This document shows positions 31,879 to 40,339 of a stretch of 64,000 nucleotides of DNA, piece after piece. Location: assembly GCF_004367585.1 (NCBI RefSeq), contig NZ_CP038015.1:505001-569000 (forward strand), written 5' to 3'. The DNA is from Paenisporosarcina antarctica (lineage in GTDB: Bacteria; Bacillota; Bacilli; Bacillales_A; Planococcaceae). The position numbers and the translations under genes were made by a program. The notes below the pieces were generated by a model that worked only from the letters and a program-made list of their open reading frames with translations, was not told where the DNA came from and did not search any database. Position 1 is the first letter of the stretch. The number at the start of each line of letters is the position of its first letter.

Positions 31879-33207
31879 TCATCCTGTAAATATTTGATCA
31901 TATGGATAGCGATAATGAATTTTTTTCGGCTTCATTAGTAAGAAGAATAGAGTAAGTGGACCGATTCTTCCTACAAACATAACCATACTAAGTAATACTT
32001 CGCCTAAGTCACTAAGTTGATTAGTAATTCCCATAGACAATCCGACAGTTCCAAAGGCGGAAACGACTTCAAAAGCGAGCGGCAAGAATGGGATTTTTTC
32101 CGTAACTGTTAGCATAAAGATAAAGGCAATTACGAGCAGTAAACTAATGGTAGTAATTGCGAGTGAGCGAATCACTGTATCAATACGAATGGAGCGACCG
32201 AATAAATCTGGTTCACCACGTTGGCGCAAGAATGCAATTGTGGCAAGAATGACAACAATAAACGTAGTTAATTTAATTCCTGATGCAGTAGATGCACTAC
32301 CTCCACCAATAAACATAAGTAACATGGTAAATAGGAGAGTAGGATCTTCCATTACACCAATATTTAATGTGTTAAATCCAGCAGTACGAGGTGACACTCC
32401 CTGAAAATAGGAGGCCATAATTTTTTCATATAAGGGCATATTACCTAGCGTAGCAGGATTTCCGTATTCCAGTAAGAAAATAGTGAGCGCAGCTATAACA
32501 TTAATCATAATAGTTCCGATAATCATCATTTTTGTGTGAAGGGACCATTGGCGAAACGTCTTCTTTTGATAAATATCAATGACGACTGTAAATCCAAGCC
32601 CGCCTAGTATGAACAATGCTGATAATACTATATTTACAATTGGATCAGCAGAGAAGCCGATTAAGTTATCAGGAAATAAGGAGAAGCCTGCGTTATTAAA
32701 AGCAGAAACCACATGAAAGACACTTAAATATAATGCATCCGTAAAACCAAATCTTGGCAACCAATGCAGTGTCATGATGACAATCGCAATGGCTTCAACG
32801 GTTAAAACAAAGGTTAAAATTAACTTTACTAAATTTACGATACCACCAACTGAGTTTTGATTGAAAGATTCTTGCAAATAAACACGATGTTGAAGGCCAA
32901 TTTTCTTTCCAAGCACAATCAGTAGGGCAACTGCAAATGTCATTAACCCGATACCACCACATTGTATGAGAAACAATAAGACAAGTTGGCCAAATATAGT
33001 TAACGTGGTTCCTGGATCAAATACACTTAACCCAGTTACCGTTGTGGCGGATGTGGCAACGAAAAGGGCATCTGTCCACGAAATAGGAGTTGTAGTTGCA
33101 AAAGGAAGCTTTAAACACAGAGTCCCCACAACGATTAAAAATAAAAAACTTCCTGCAATTAATAGAGGAGGTGAAACAGTAAAACGCTTCTTTTTGATCT
33201 TATGCAT
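31879..33207 (-). CDS. TrkH/KtrB-type potassium uptake channel subunit (copy 1)
   Basis: A 442-residue integral membrane protein with the four-fold MPM repeats of the SKT family. The four filter segments are SATTVTGLS, FNNAGFSL, SPRTAGFN and FGTVGLSMG, each with the conserved glycine. Length and N-terminus fit KtrB/KtrD rather than TrkH. It would import K+ (or Na+-coupled K+) with a cytosolic RCK subunit (KtrA/KtrC), none of which is encoded in the window. A ribosome site of moderate quality (AGGATGT) precedes the ATG. A second, diverged copy is at 50739-52088. Confidence 0.9.
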   Translation of the reverse strand: MHKIKKKRFTVSPPLLIAGSFLFLIVVGTLCLKLPFATTTPISWTDALFVATSATTVTGLSVFDPGTTLTIFGQLVLLFLIQCGGIGLMTFAVALLIVLGKKIGLQHRVYLQESFNQNSVGGIVNLVKLILTFVLTVEAIAIVIMTLHWLPRFGFTDALYLSVFHVVSAFNNAGFSLFPDNLIGFSADPIVNIVLSALFILGGLGFTVVIDIYQKKTFRQWSLHTKMMIIGTIMINVIAALTIFLLEYGNPATLGNMPLYEKIMASYFQGVSPRTAGFNTLNIGVMEDPTLLFTMLLMFIGGGSASTASGIKLTTFIVVILATIAFLRQRGEPDLFGRSIRIDTVIRSLAITTISLLLVIAFIFMLTVTEKIPFLPLAFEVVSAFGTVGLSMGITNQLSDLGEVLLSMVMFVGRIGPLTLFFLLMKPKKIHYRYPYDQIFTG

Positions 33208-33337
33208 ACATACACATCCTATTTCAAAGAATCCAAAATAATAGATAACTCTATGCCTCTTTAATTAGCTTGTCAACTAGAAATTTGATTCATCACAATG
33301 AACCAAGTAAACTGATAGGCAAGGAGGAGATACTACA

Positions 33338-33907
33338 ATGAAAACTGAACAACAATACTTTGATGAAGCCATTTCTATACAACAGTATATGGAGAAAATG
33401 GACGCTCATAAAGACAATAGTTTTAGTATTTATGAACATTTCCAAGTTCCTCAGGACGACGAATTTATTGCTTTATTAAAAGAAAAATCACCAAGAATTT
33501 TAGGGATTACAGAAGATTGGTGCGGCGATGCCATGTTGAATAACCCGATTTTGCGACGCATTGCGGAAGCGGCAGAAATCGATGTTAAAGTTGTGTATCG
33601 AGACCAAAACTTAGAGTTAATGGACCAATACTTAATAAACGGAGGCCGCTCAATTCCTATCTATTTATTGATAAATGAAGATGGGAAAGTCCTATCAAAG
33701 TGGGGACCACGTGCACCGAAGTTACAAGAATATGTGATGGGGCTTCGTGAAAATCTCCCTGCAGCTGATGATTCGAATTATAATGACGAAAAAAAAGTAT
33801 TTATAGAGAAGATTACAGCAGAGTATATAGCTACTCCAGAATACTGGTTATGGGTGTATGAAGACATTCGCAAAGAGTTTTATGCAGCTCTGCAAAAACA
33901 ATCATAA
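33338..33907 (+). CDS. Thioredoxin-fold protein with a single active-site Cys
   Basis: A 189-residue protein of the Thioredoxin_9 type. The active-site loop is EDWCGDAMLNNP: one cysteine (Cys62) in place of the usual CxxC, so a dithiol reductase reaction is unlikely unless a partner thiol takes part. The cis-proline loop is GGRSIPIYLL (about 102-111). The C-terminal helix-rich part (about 140-189) is outside the thioredoxin core. GCAAGGAGGAG precedes the ATG. It is transcribed divergently from the channel gene. Function is unknown. Confidence 0.82.
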   Translation: MKTEQQYFDEAISIQQYMEKMDAHKDNSFSIYEHFQVPQDDEFIALLKEKSPRILGITEDWCGDAMLNNPILRRIAEAAEIDVKVVYRDQNLELMDQYLINGGRSIPIYLLINEDGKVLSKWGPRAPKLQEYVMGLRENLPAADDSNYNDEKKVFIEKITAEYIATPEYWLWVYEDIRKEFYAALQKQS

Positions 33908-34012
33908 TTGTCCAAGTGCATGCATTAATATATAATAGAGAAAATGGAGCCGGCAAACATTGCATGGCTTCTTTTATTGAGTTATAAACTAGTGAGACTT
34001 GCAAAGGTACTA

Positions 34013-34096
34013 ATGACGGGGAATTGTGTGAATTGCCCTTTCCGATTTTCTTGTAATCATGGAACTTTATGTTGCGCTTATAGTCCTAGTAATTAA
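34013..34096 (+). CDS. Possible cysteine-rich 27-residue micro-protein
   Basis: An ATG preceded by AAAGGT (4-5 nt) opens a 27-codon frame with cysteines at 5, 8, 14, 20 and 21 in the pattern C-x2-C-x5-C-x5-CC. NCVNCPFRFSCNHG looks like a small metal-binding knuckle. It ends 29 nt before dagK and on the same strand, so both could share a transcript. No family is recognised; five cysteines in 27 residues in an AT-rich gap is unusual by chance. Not proven to be translated. Confidence 0.4.
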   Translation: MTGNCVNCPFRFSCNHGTLCCAYSPSN

Positions 34097-34125
34097 TGAA
34101 TATGTAATGCAGGAAGGAAATGTGT

Positions 34126-35043
34126 ATGAAACGTGCACGTATTATTTATAACCCAACATCTGGTCGGGAATTATTTAGAAAGCATCTACCAGAAGTATTA
34201 GAAAAATTAGAGAAAGCTGGTTACGAAACATCTTGTCACGCAACGACCTGTGAAGGAGATGCGGTTGAGGCAGCTAAATATGCAGTTGACCGTGGATTTG
34301 ATCTTGTCATAGCAGCAGGTGGAGATGGTACGCTAAATGAAGTCGTTGCAGGTATCAGTCCATTTGAAAATCGTCCGAAGGTTGGATTAATTCCAATGGG
34401 GACTACAAATGATTTTGCTCGTGCACTTCGTATCCCTCGAGACATAGAAAAAGCGGTTGACATCATATTAGCGGGTGAAACGATTCCGGTAGATGTCGGT
34501 CTTGTAAACGACCGGTACTTCATTAACATTGCTGGTGGTGGTAAAATGACTGAACTAACCTATGATGTGCCAAGTAAATTAAAAACGGTGCTCGGTCAAC
34601 TAGCCTACTATATAAAAGGCATCGAAATGATCCCTTCTATTCGCGCCAGCCGTCTTCGTATTGAATATGACGGAGAGGTGTTCGAAGATGAGGCCATGAT
34701 GTTTTTAATTGGACTTACAAATTCTGTAGGAGGATTTGAAAAACTTGCACCGGATTCGAGCATTAATGATGGGAAATTCACCTTACTTATTTTGAGAAAG
34801 TGTCATATTGGGGAATTTATTCGATTAGCAACACTCGCGATTGGTGGCAATCATTTAGACGATCCACTGGTAGTTTATAAAAAAGCGAGTCACATTAAAG
34901 TGACATCTGAAGCACATGTTCAGTTGAATTTGGATGGTGAATATGGTGGCAACTTACCAGCTGTATTTGCCAATTTACATCGTCATATCGAAATGTTCGT
35001 GCCGGTAAATGATATTCGTGAACAAGATCGCCCAGATAAATAG
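34126..35043 (+). CDS. dagK: Diacylglycerol kinase DagK (DgkB/YerQ)
   Basis: A 305-residue soluble lipid kinase that phosphorylates diacylglycerol released during lipoteichoic acid synthesis, returning phosphatidic acid to phospholipid synthesis. The nucleotide-binding GGDGTLNEVVAG (about 67-78) and MGTTNDFARALRIP are intact; RARIIYNPTSGRELF opens the domain. ATG at 34126 is preferred over 34120 because AGGAAGG is 8 nt upstream. In B. subtilis this gene directly precedes the rlmCD homologue; here about 21.6 kb separate them. Confidence 0.95.
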   Translation: MKRARIIYNPTSGRELFRKHLPEVLEKLEKAGYETSCHATTCEGDAVEAAKYAVDRGFDLVIAAGGDGTLNEVVAGISPFENRPKVGLIPMGTTNDFARALRIPRDIEKAVDIILAGETIPVDVGLVNDRYFINIAGGGKMTELTYDVPSKLKTVLGQLAYYIKGIEMIPSIRASRLRIEYDGEVFEDEAMMFLIGLTNSVGGFEKLAPDSSINDGKFTLLILRKCHIGEFIRLATLAIGGNHLDDPLVVYKKASHIKVTSEAHVQLNLDGEYGGNLPAVFANLHRHIEMFVPVNDIREQDRPDK

Positions 35044-35044
35044 G

Positions 35045-35084
35045 AAAGAGCGTTTCCCAGAATGACCGGGAAGCGCTCTTTTTG
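35045..35084 (+). terminator. dagK terminator
   Basis: Stem AAGAGCGTTTCCC / GGGAAGCGCTCTT with an AGAATGACC loop, followed by TTT. Confidence 0.9.
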
Positions 35085-35155
35085 AATTTAATAAATTTTG
35101 AAAAAGACAGCAAAATCCCTCCAATATTTAAGATAGTTCAACTAATTCAAGTTTG

Positions 35156-35584
35156 TTACTGTAGAAATTCAAGTGCTCCATCCTGTGCACCTGCTAGCTT
35201 TGGTAACGTATCAATAGGTTCAAAGTGAAACTGAAATGTCATACCGTTATCTTTTCCATCACTTACGACTTCGTGCTCCCAATTTTCTTGGTTCCCTGCA
35301 TATCCCAATTGAAAGAAATTACGTTCATAAACAATATCCTTTCCATATGGATAATAATTGTATTTATGAAGTTTTCCCATAAATGAAAGCTCATCTCGTG
35401 CGATGCCAGTTTCTTCGGTAATCTCACGATACAGCGCGTCAATTAATAATTCGTCTTCTTCAATTGTGCCTCCAGGAACTTGCAAGCCAGCTTCGGGCTC
35501 ATTTTTTTGCTCAAAGACGAGTAATTCTAAATTCGGTTCCTGGCCTTTTGTAATGTACGCAAGCACCTTTTGTTTTGTTTTCAT
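35156..35584 (-). CDS. NUDIX hydrolase
   Basis: A 142-residue NUDIX-fold hydrolase. The Nudix box runs from GGTIEEDELLIDALYREITE to ETGI, matching Gx5Ex7REUxEExGU (about 40-62). Substrate cannot be told from sequence; it would be a nucleoside diphosphate linked to another moiety. ATG at 35584 is chosen because GAGGTG is 7 nt upstream; the in-frame GTG at 35593 lies inside that site. It converges on dagK. Confidence 0.9.
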   Translation of the reverse strand: MKTKQKVLAYITKGQEPNLELLVFEQKNEPEAGLQVPGGTIEEDELLIDALYREITEETGIARDELSFMGKLHKYNYYPYGKDIVYERNFFQLGYAGNQENWEHEVVSDGKDNGMTFQFHFEPIDTLPKLAGAQDGALEFLQ

Positions 35585-35763
35585 TTTAATCACCTCTCTT
35601 TTTTTAGTATGAGTTACTTATAATACTAATTATTCGGAAATTTCGCAATATATTTTTTTGATAACTTTCACATTTCTATCACAAGTCCGTGACAAAATGG
35701 ATGCATCCCGTTATTTTGAATGAAGGAAAATGGGGTATGATAACAACTAAGGATGGTGACGTC

Positions 35764-35859
35764 ATGTATAAGAAACAAGAGAAGAGATTGATGTGGCTTA
35801 TATTTATCGTAGTAGCTATTCTGATGTTATCAATACTTGTTCGGATTTTCACAAGTTAA
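35764..35859 (+). CDS. 31-residue membrane peptide before cydA
   Basis: A short frame with a charged N-terminus (MYKKQEKRLM) and a single hydrophobic helix (WLIFIVVAILMLSILVRIF). AAGGATGGTG precedes the ATG. It ends 15 nt before the cydA GTG and is presumably co-transcribed with cydABS. It is different from CydS, which lies after cydB. Function unknown: it could be an assembly peptide or just a leader frame. Confidence 0.55.
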   Translation: MYKKQEKRLMWLIFIVVAILMLSILVRIFTS

Positions 35860-35874
35860 TAGGAGGTAAATCAA

Positions 35875-37221
35875 GTGGACAATGAACAGGCGGTATTCTA
35901 TAGTCGTGTATTAACTGAGTTGACACTATCGTTTCATATTATTTATGCCACGATTGGCGTAGGTATACCACTGATGATTATGATTGCGCAGTGGGTGGGA
36001 ATTAAGAAAAATGATGAACACTATATATTACTAGCAAGACGTTGGGCACGTGGATTCGTCATCACGGTAGCTGTAGGGGTAGTGACCGGAACCGCCATTG
36101 GTCTTCAATTGGCGTTATTGTGGCCAAACTTTATGGAACTCGCAGGTAATGTGATTGCGTTGCCTTTATTCATGGAAACGTTTGCGTTTTTCTTTGAAGC
36201 CATTTTCTTAGGTATTTATTTATATACTTGGGATCGATTTGACAATCAGAAAAAACATTTATTACTACTTATCCCAGTGGCTGTTGGGGCCTCTTTTTCA
36301 GCTGTATTTATTACGATAGTAAATGCCTTTATGAATGCACCACAAGGCTTTGATTTGGTAGATGGAGAATTAATCAATATTAACCCACTGCTTGCTATGT
36401 TTAACCCAGCAATGCCAACAAAAGTAGCTCATGTCGTGTCAACAGCATACATGACGTCTGCATTCGTGTTAGCGTCAATTGCTGCTTTCCGTTTATTAAA
36501 AGGTTCAAATCATGTGTATCATAAAAAAGCATTATTCTTGACGATGAAAGTCGGATTAGTTTTCGCAATCGCAACGGCGATTATCGGGGACTTTTCTGGG
36601 AAGTATTTAGCAGAATACCAACCTGAAAAATTAGCTGCAGCTGAGTGGCATTTTGAAACGGAAGAGAATGCTCCATTGATCATGTACGGTGTTTTAGAAG
36701 ATGGCGAAGTGAAGTATGCTATTAAAATTCCTTACGCACTTAGCATCTTGGCACATGCTAATCCATTCGCTGAAGTTAAAGGACTTGATCAATTTCCTGA
36801 GGATGAAGTACCACCATTATATATTCATTACTTATTCGATATTATGGTGACCATTGGTATGTGGTTAGCATTTCTATCTGCGTTATTTGTTTTTGCAACA
36901 TGGCGTAAATGGTCATTTATTCAAACTAAATGGTTCCGTTGGCTACTTGTTGCAGGTGGACCTTTGGCGATAATTGCGATTGAAGCGGGATGGTGGTTCG
37001 CGGAAGTTGGTCGTCAACCTTGGGTGTTACGAGGCATCATGCGTACTGAAGACGCGGCAACTACGAGTGGTCAAGTTGATATCATGCTCGCGCTATTCGC
37101 TGGACTTTACTTGATTCTTGGAGTCGGCAGTGTAGTTGTTCTAAGACGCATGTTCAAAAGGAATCCAGTGGAACAAGAAATTGAAGATCGACGTAAAGAA
37201 AAAGGCGGTGACATTCATTGA
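35875..37221 (+). CDS. cydA: Cytochrome bd quinol oxidase subunit I
   Basis: A 448-residue membrane protein carrying the haem ligands of a bd-type terminal oxidase. RVLTELTLSFHIIYATIG holds the N-terminal His ligand region, FMETFAFFFEAIFLGIYLY is a conserved helix, and GRQPWVLRG is the diagnostic motif. The quinol-binding (Q) loop is short, as in the Geobacillus/YthA group rather than E. coli CydA. GTG start with AGGAGG 9 nt upstream. It overlaps cydB by 4 nt. It lets the cell respire at low oxygen. Confidence 0.94.
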   Translation: MDNEQAVFYSRVLTELTLSFHIIYATIGVGIPLMIMIAQWVGIKKNDEHYILLARRWARGFVITVAVGVVTGTAIGLQLALLWPNFMELAGNVIALPLFMETFAFFFEAIFLGIYLYTWDRFDNQKKHLLLLIPVAVGASFSAVFITIVNAFMNAPQGFDLVDGELININPLLAMFNPAMPTKVAHVVSTAYMTSAFVLASIAAFRLLKGSNHVYHKKALFLTMKVGLVFAIATAIIGDFSGKYLAEYQPEKLAAAEWHFETEENAPLIMYGVLEDGEVKYAIKIPYALSILAHANPFAEVKGLDQFPEDEVPPLYIHYLFDIMVTIGMWLAFLSALFVFATWRKWSFIQTKWFRWLLVAGGPLAIIAIEAGWWFAEVGRQPWVLRGIMRTEDAATTSGQVDIMLALFAGLYLILGVGSVVVLRRMFKRNPVEQEIEDRRKEKGGDIH

Positions 37222-38243
37222 CACTCGAAATTATCGGAATTTCCGTCTTATGGATGTTTTTGTTCGGTTATGTCATCGTAGCATCTATTGACTTTGGTGC
37301 TGGATTTTTCAATGCATACAACATTTTAACCAGAAGAGAACATATTTTAACCAATGTGATTCAACGCTACTTATCGCCTGTTTGGGAAGTAACTAATGTA
37401 TTTCTCGTGTTCTTCTTTGTTGGCGTAATCGGGTTCTTCCCGAAAACAGCGTTCTATTACGGGACAACACTATTAGTACCAGTAAGTATCGCGATTATCT
37501 TACTGGCAATACGCGGTTCATATTACGCATTTGCTATGTATGGGTCATACGGGCACAAAGGCTACACCTTCATGTATGGGATGGCCGGTTTATTCATCCC
37601 AGCATCGCTGTCTATCGTATTGACGATTTCAGAAGGTGGTTTTATATCGATGGTTAATGACTATCCCGTATTAGATTACTGGGAACTATTCACAAGTCCT
37701 TTAACCTGGAGTATTTTTGTGCTCAGTATAACCGCGTTGCTGTACATCTCAGCCGTATTTTTAACGTGGTATGCGAATAAAGCAGGAGACACATCAGCCA
37801 CTGAATTACTACGTAAATACGCGCTAATCTGGGCGTTACCAACGATGGTTACAGCAGGCGGAATTATTTTCGAATTGCGAAGTCATAATCCTGAACACTA
37901 TGCACGAATTCTCGATTTATGGTGGGTATTCGGACTGTCATTCTTACTGTTTATAGGTACAGTGTGGTTCATCTTTAAACGTAAAAAATATGGTCTTGCA
38001 TTCGGATTGTTAGTGGGTCAATTTGCTTTAGCCTTTTTCGGTTACGGAGTCTCACATTATCCATACTTGTTGTATCCGTATTTAACGATATACGATAGCT
38101 TCACGAATGAAGCGATGGCGATTGCTTTAATTACGGCGTTTATTGCAGGGCTAGGTCTATTGCTACCATCGTTGTATTTATTGTTAAGACTGTTTCTATT
38201 CAATAAAGATTATGTTCGTGGAAATAAGGATCATCATACTTAA
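37218..38243 (+). CDS. cydB: Cytochrome bd quinol oxidase subunit II
   Basis: A 341-residue polytopic protein. FLFGYVIVASIDFGAGFFNA (about 14-33) is the family signature. It uses TTG as start, overlapping the cydA stop as TTGA, so translation is coupled to cydA; GGCGGTG is the only ribosome-like sequence. Pairs with CydA and CydS in the oxidase. Confidence 0.93.
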   Translation: MTLEIIGISVLWMFLFGYVIVASIDFGAGFFNAYNILTRREHILTNVIQRYLSPVWEVTNVFLVFFFVGVIGFFPKTAFYYGTTLLVPVSIAIILLAIRGSYYAFAMYGSYGHKGYTFMYGMAGLFIPASLSIVLTISEGGFISMVNDYPVLDYWELFTSPLTWSIFVLSITALLYISAVFLTWYANKAGDTSATELLRKYALIWALPTMVTAGGIIFELRSHNPEHYARILDLWWVFGLSFLLFIGTVWFIFKRKKYGLAFGLLVGQFALAFFGYGVSHYPYLLYPYLTIYDSFTNEAMAIALITAFIAGLGLLLPSLYLLLRLFLFNKDYVRGNKDHHT

Positions 38244-38255
38244 GGAGGCATTCAC

Positions 38256-38363
38256 ATGACCAGTTTTTTAATATTTTACGCACCATTTATTGTGTTAATT
38301 GGTGCACTTATTACGGCATTTTGGTTCGCTTCTAAAGATGGACCTGTGAGGGAAAAAGAATAA
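38256..38363 (+). CDS. cydS: Cytochrome bd small subunit CydS
   Basis: A 35-residue single-helix protein starting MTSFLIFYAPFIVLIGALIT and ending in a charged tail. It closely resembles the pattern of CydS, the small third subunit seen in the Geobacillus thermodenitrificans bd oxidase (short Asn/Ser-Phe-Leu-Ile start, YAP, then TAFW). TAAGGAGGC lies 6 nt before the ATG, 12 nt behind cydB. Too short for routine gene callers. Confidence 0.85.
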   Translation: MTSFLIFYAPFIVLIGALITAFWFASKDGPVREKE

Positions 38364-38365
38364 CA

Positions 38366-38408
38366 AAAAACGCTTGGATATGATTCATTATCCAAGCGTT
38401 TTTTTGCA
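38366..38408 (+). terminator. cydABS terminator
   Basis: Stem ACGCTTGGATA / TATCCAAGCGT with a TGATTCAT loop and seven T, starting just after the cydS stop. Confidence 0.93.
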
Positions 38409-38476
38409 ATACAAGAAAGTATATAAATTTAGTGAGCCATGAATCCGGTATTTCGAGCAAGTTCTAGTATGATACC

Positions 38477-38606
38477 GCTGATTTGCGCTCCAGGCGGACG
38501 CTTTCCACGGGGCGGGCGACAAGCCTCCTCGGTCGCTGGCGCTCCACTGCGGGGTCTCGCCTGTCCCGCTAATCCCGTAGGAGTCGCCGCCTTCCACTAC
38601 AATCCA
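38477..38606 (-). repeat. Short GC-rich repeat element, copy 1 (R1)
   Basis: Contains GGCGGACGCTTTCCACGGGG, GCCTCCTCGGTCGCTGGCGC, GCGGGGTCTCGCCTGTCCCG and GGAGTCGCCGCCTTCCACTA. This is the reverse complement of the pattern in R3 (39218) and of the degenerate element at 15936. I recognise it as a widespread Bacillus-group intergenic repeat from memory. Much higher GC than the surrounding DNA; no coding capacity. Confidence 0.75.
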
Positions 38607-38724
38607 TGAAGTGAGTAGAGTAACCAACAAGAAAATCTATTAATTGCTTATTACTAAGACACGAATGATTCTAAGTTAAGCTAGAGATAGAACCAACCTA
38701 TAATTGTAGTTGCCATCTATATTA

Positions 38725-38910
38725 TTTGATTGAAGAGCAGGTGCATGAGCTGAAGGCCCCGAAGGAAAGGTGCTGGCCAAAAGCTACTGTCTTTGCAGTG
38801 ACGGGGAGACTGAAGCTATACCCGCGAAAAGCGTCCACCGTAGCGGGAATAAATGGGTTTCTATGGTTTCCCTTCTTAAAGGACCGGGTGTAATTTGCCC
38901 GATTTTTTTT
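38725..38910 (+). ncRNA. Repeat cassette R2 ending in a terminator, possible structured RNA
   Basis: A diverged copy of the R1/R3 repeat (AAGGCCCC, GCAGTGACGGGGAGACTGAAG, GCGAAAAGCGTCCACC). About 40 nt later comes AAAGGACCGGGTG with a hairpin CGGG/CCCG and eight T. Total about 185 nt, the same as R3. Transcription is not shown; the ncRNA label rests on the terminator and on conserved length. Confidence 0.4.
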
Positions 38911-39217
38911 ACAGAATAAGAAAGTATATAACTATTGGTAACACTAACCCCGTGTTGATAGTGTTTTTAGTATATGGAGAATAACATGCTAAAACAGAAT
39001 TTCACGGTGGAACTTAAGCAAAACCTATAAATGTAAAGACGTTATTTCCTTTTTTAAAGCACATAAGAACCTCTTGAATTTCAGTGGAAGTGAAGTTTAT
39101 GTAGTGATATATTTATTTGTTTAGTAATCCTATCTAAGTAAAGATGTGGGTACTTTCAATTAAATATCGGCCGATTTATTAAACTATATATTATCATGGT
39201 TAATTTAAATAGGAGAA

Positions 39218-39406
39218 TGATTGCAGTGGAAGGTGGCGACTCCTGTGGGACTAGCACGAACTGAAAGCCCCGCAGGAACGCAGTGACGAGGAGATTGAAG
39301 GCGTGCCCCACGGAAAGCGTCCACCTGCAACGGAAATCGTACCGGAAACTAAAGTTGATACTATGTTCTCTCTTAAAGGACCGGGCGTACTTTGCCCGGT
39401 TTTTCT
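39218..39406 (+). ncRNA. Repeat cassette R3 ending in a terminator, possible structured RNA
   Basis: Well preserved copy: GTGGAAGGTGGCGACTCCTG, GAAAGCCCCGCAGGAACGCA, GTGACGAGGAGATTGAAGGC and CCACGGAAAGCGTCCACC. It ends about 40 nt later in CTTAAAGGACCGGGCG and the hairpin CCGGGC / GCCCGG with five T. Layout and length match R2. No clear promoter was identified. Confidence 0.45.
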
Positions 39407-39495
39407 TATAAGGTAAGAAACTTCTATGTCATACTATTCCGGTTCGCTATAGACAGCAGACCCCTACGCTAACCTATCATGGAGCGGTTAAACAA

Positions 39496-40038
39496 TCATA
39501 CATACTCTGCAATAAAACGGCAAACTTCCTTTGGTGTTGGTATTGAACCTCCTGTGATGATGGAGGTGCCGCCATGATTTGGATTTGGTGAAGGATATAC
39601 AATAAATCCATCTTCACGTAGAATTTCAACATTACGTTGTACATTATTCTTTTTCCACATGCCTAAGTACATACTAGGGAATAAAATAGTAGGTGTATCA
39701 GCAGCAAGTACTGTTGCCGAAACAATATCCTGTGCAAAACCATGGGCTGTTTTAGCAAGTGTATTTGCTGAAGCGGGTAGAATAATGATAACGTCTGCCC
39801 AATGTGTTAGCTCAACATGAGGCATTTTAAATTCTCCTTTTTCAGTTAAATCCACAAAAACTTTGCCATCTATACTGTGAATTAGTGTACTTGCTGGAAT
39901 AAAGGTTTGTGCAGATGGTGTCATCATAATATGCATTCGACAGTTAAAATGGTTTTGTATCTCAGTTATGTAAGGATAAATATTCAATAAATTAATTGAA
40001 CCTGTTAAACCTAGTAATATATTTGTGGGACGTGACAA
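39496..40038 (-). CDS. HFCD-family flavoprotein (decarboxylase homologue)
   Basis: A 180-residue stand-alone flavoprotein related to phosphopantothenoylcysteine decarboxylase and the lantibiotic decarboxylase EpiD. The active-site His74 is in KMPHVELTHWAD, the FMN-binding PASANT motif is at 88-93, and PSMYLGMW (121-128) corresponds to the PxMNxxMW motif. It is not fused to a CoaB synthetase domain, so a role in CoA synthesis is unlikely. The neighbours give no substrate. TTG start with GAGGTG 8 nt upstream. Confidence 0.82.
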   Translation of the reverse strand: MSRPTNILLGLTGSINLLNIYPYITEIQNHFNCRMHIMMTPSAQTFIPASTLIHSIDGKVFVDLTEKGEFKMPHVELTHWADVIIILPASANTLAKTAHGFAQDIVSATVLAADTPTILFPSMYLGMWKKNNVQRNVEILREDGFIVYPSPNPNHGGTSIITGGSIPTPKEVCRFIAEYV

Positions 40039-40339
40039 GATTCATTCACCTCAAGTTATTATTTAATGGGTTTTGCATGTACTGTGACATCTATTCTTCT
40101 AGCGTAGAATATTGAACTAGTCTAAGTATTTATTTTAGCATAAATCTAAGAGTATCTTAAAAAATCAGGAGCAAACTAAAATCATTCGAACAAATGGAAG
40201 CCTTCTCTGTTGCGAGTGAAACACATGAAGGTTTCTTTTCTTTGGAGAAATTTAAGATACAGTCAATACCTTTCCAACCACAATTGTTCGAAGAATTGCG
40301 TATACTATCAAAATCATAGAATTAATGGGAGTAGTGATA

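Larger units (their letters stand above)
38607..39495. other. Gene-free region holding repeat cassettes R2 and R3
   Basis: No protein gene is supported between cydS and the flavoprotein gene. Apart from R2 (38725-38910) and R3 (39218-39406), the DNA is AT-rich and featureless. AAGAAAGTATATAA occurs at 38413 and again at 38918, suggesting local duplication. Confidence 0.6.

Noticed and set aside
35680-35700. Inverted repeat TCAC-AAGTCC-GTGA upstream of the cytochrome bd operon as a Rex or FNR site
   Set aside because: The half-site orientation is opposite to TGTGA-N6-TCACA and the match is only four bases per arm.
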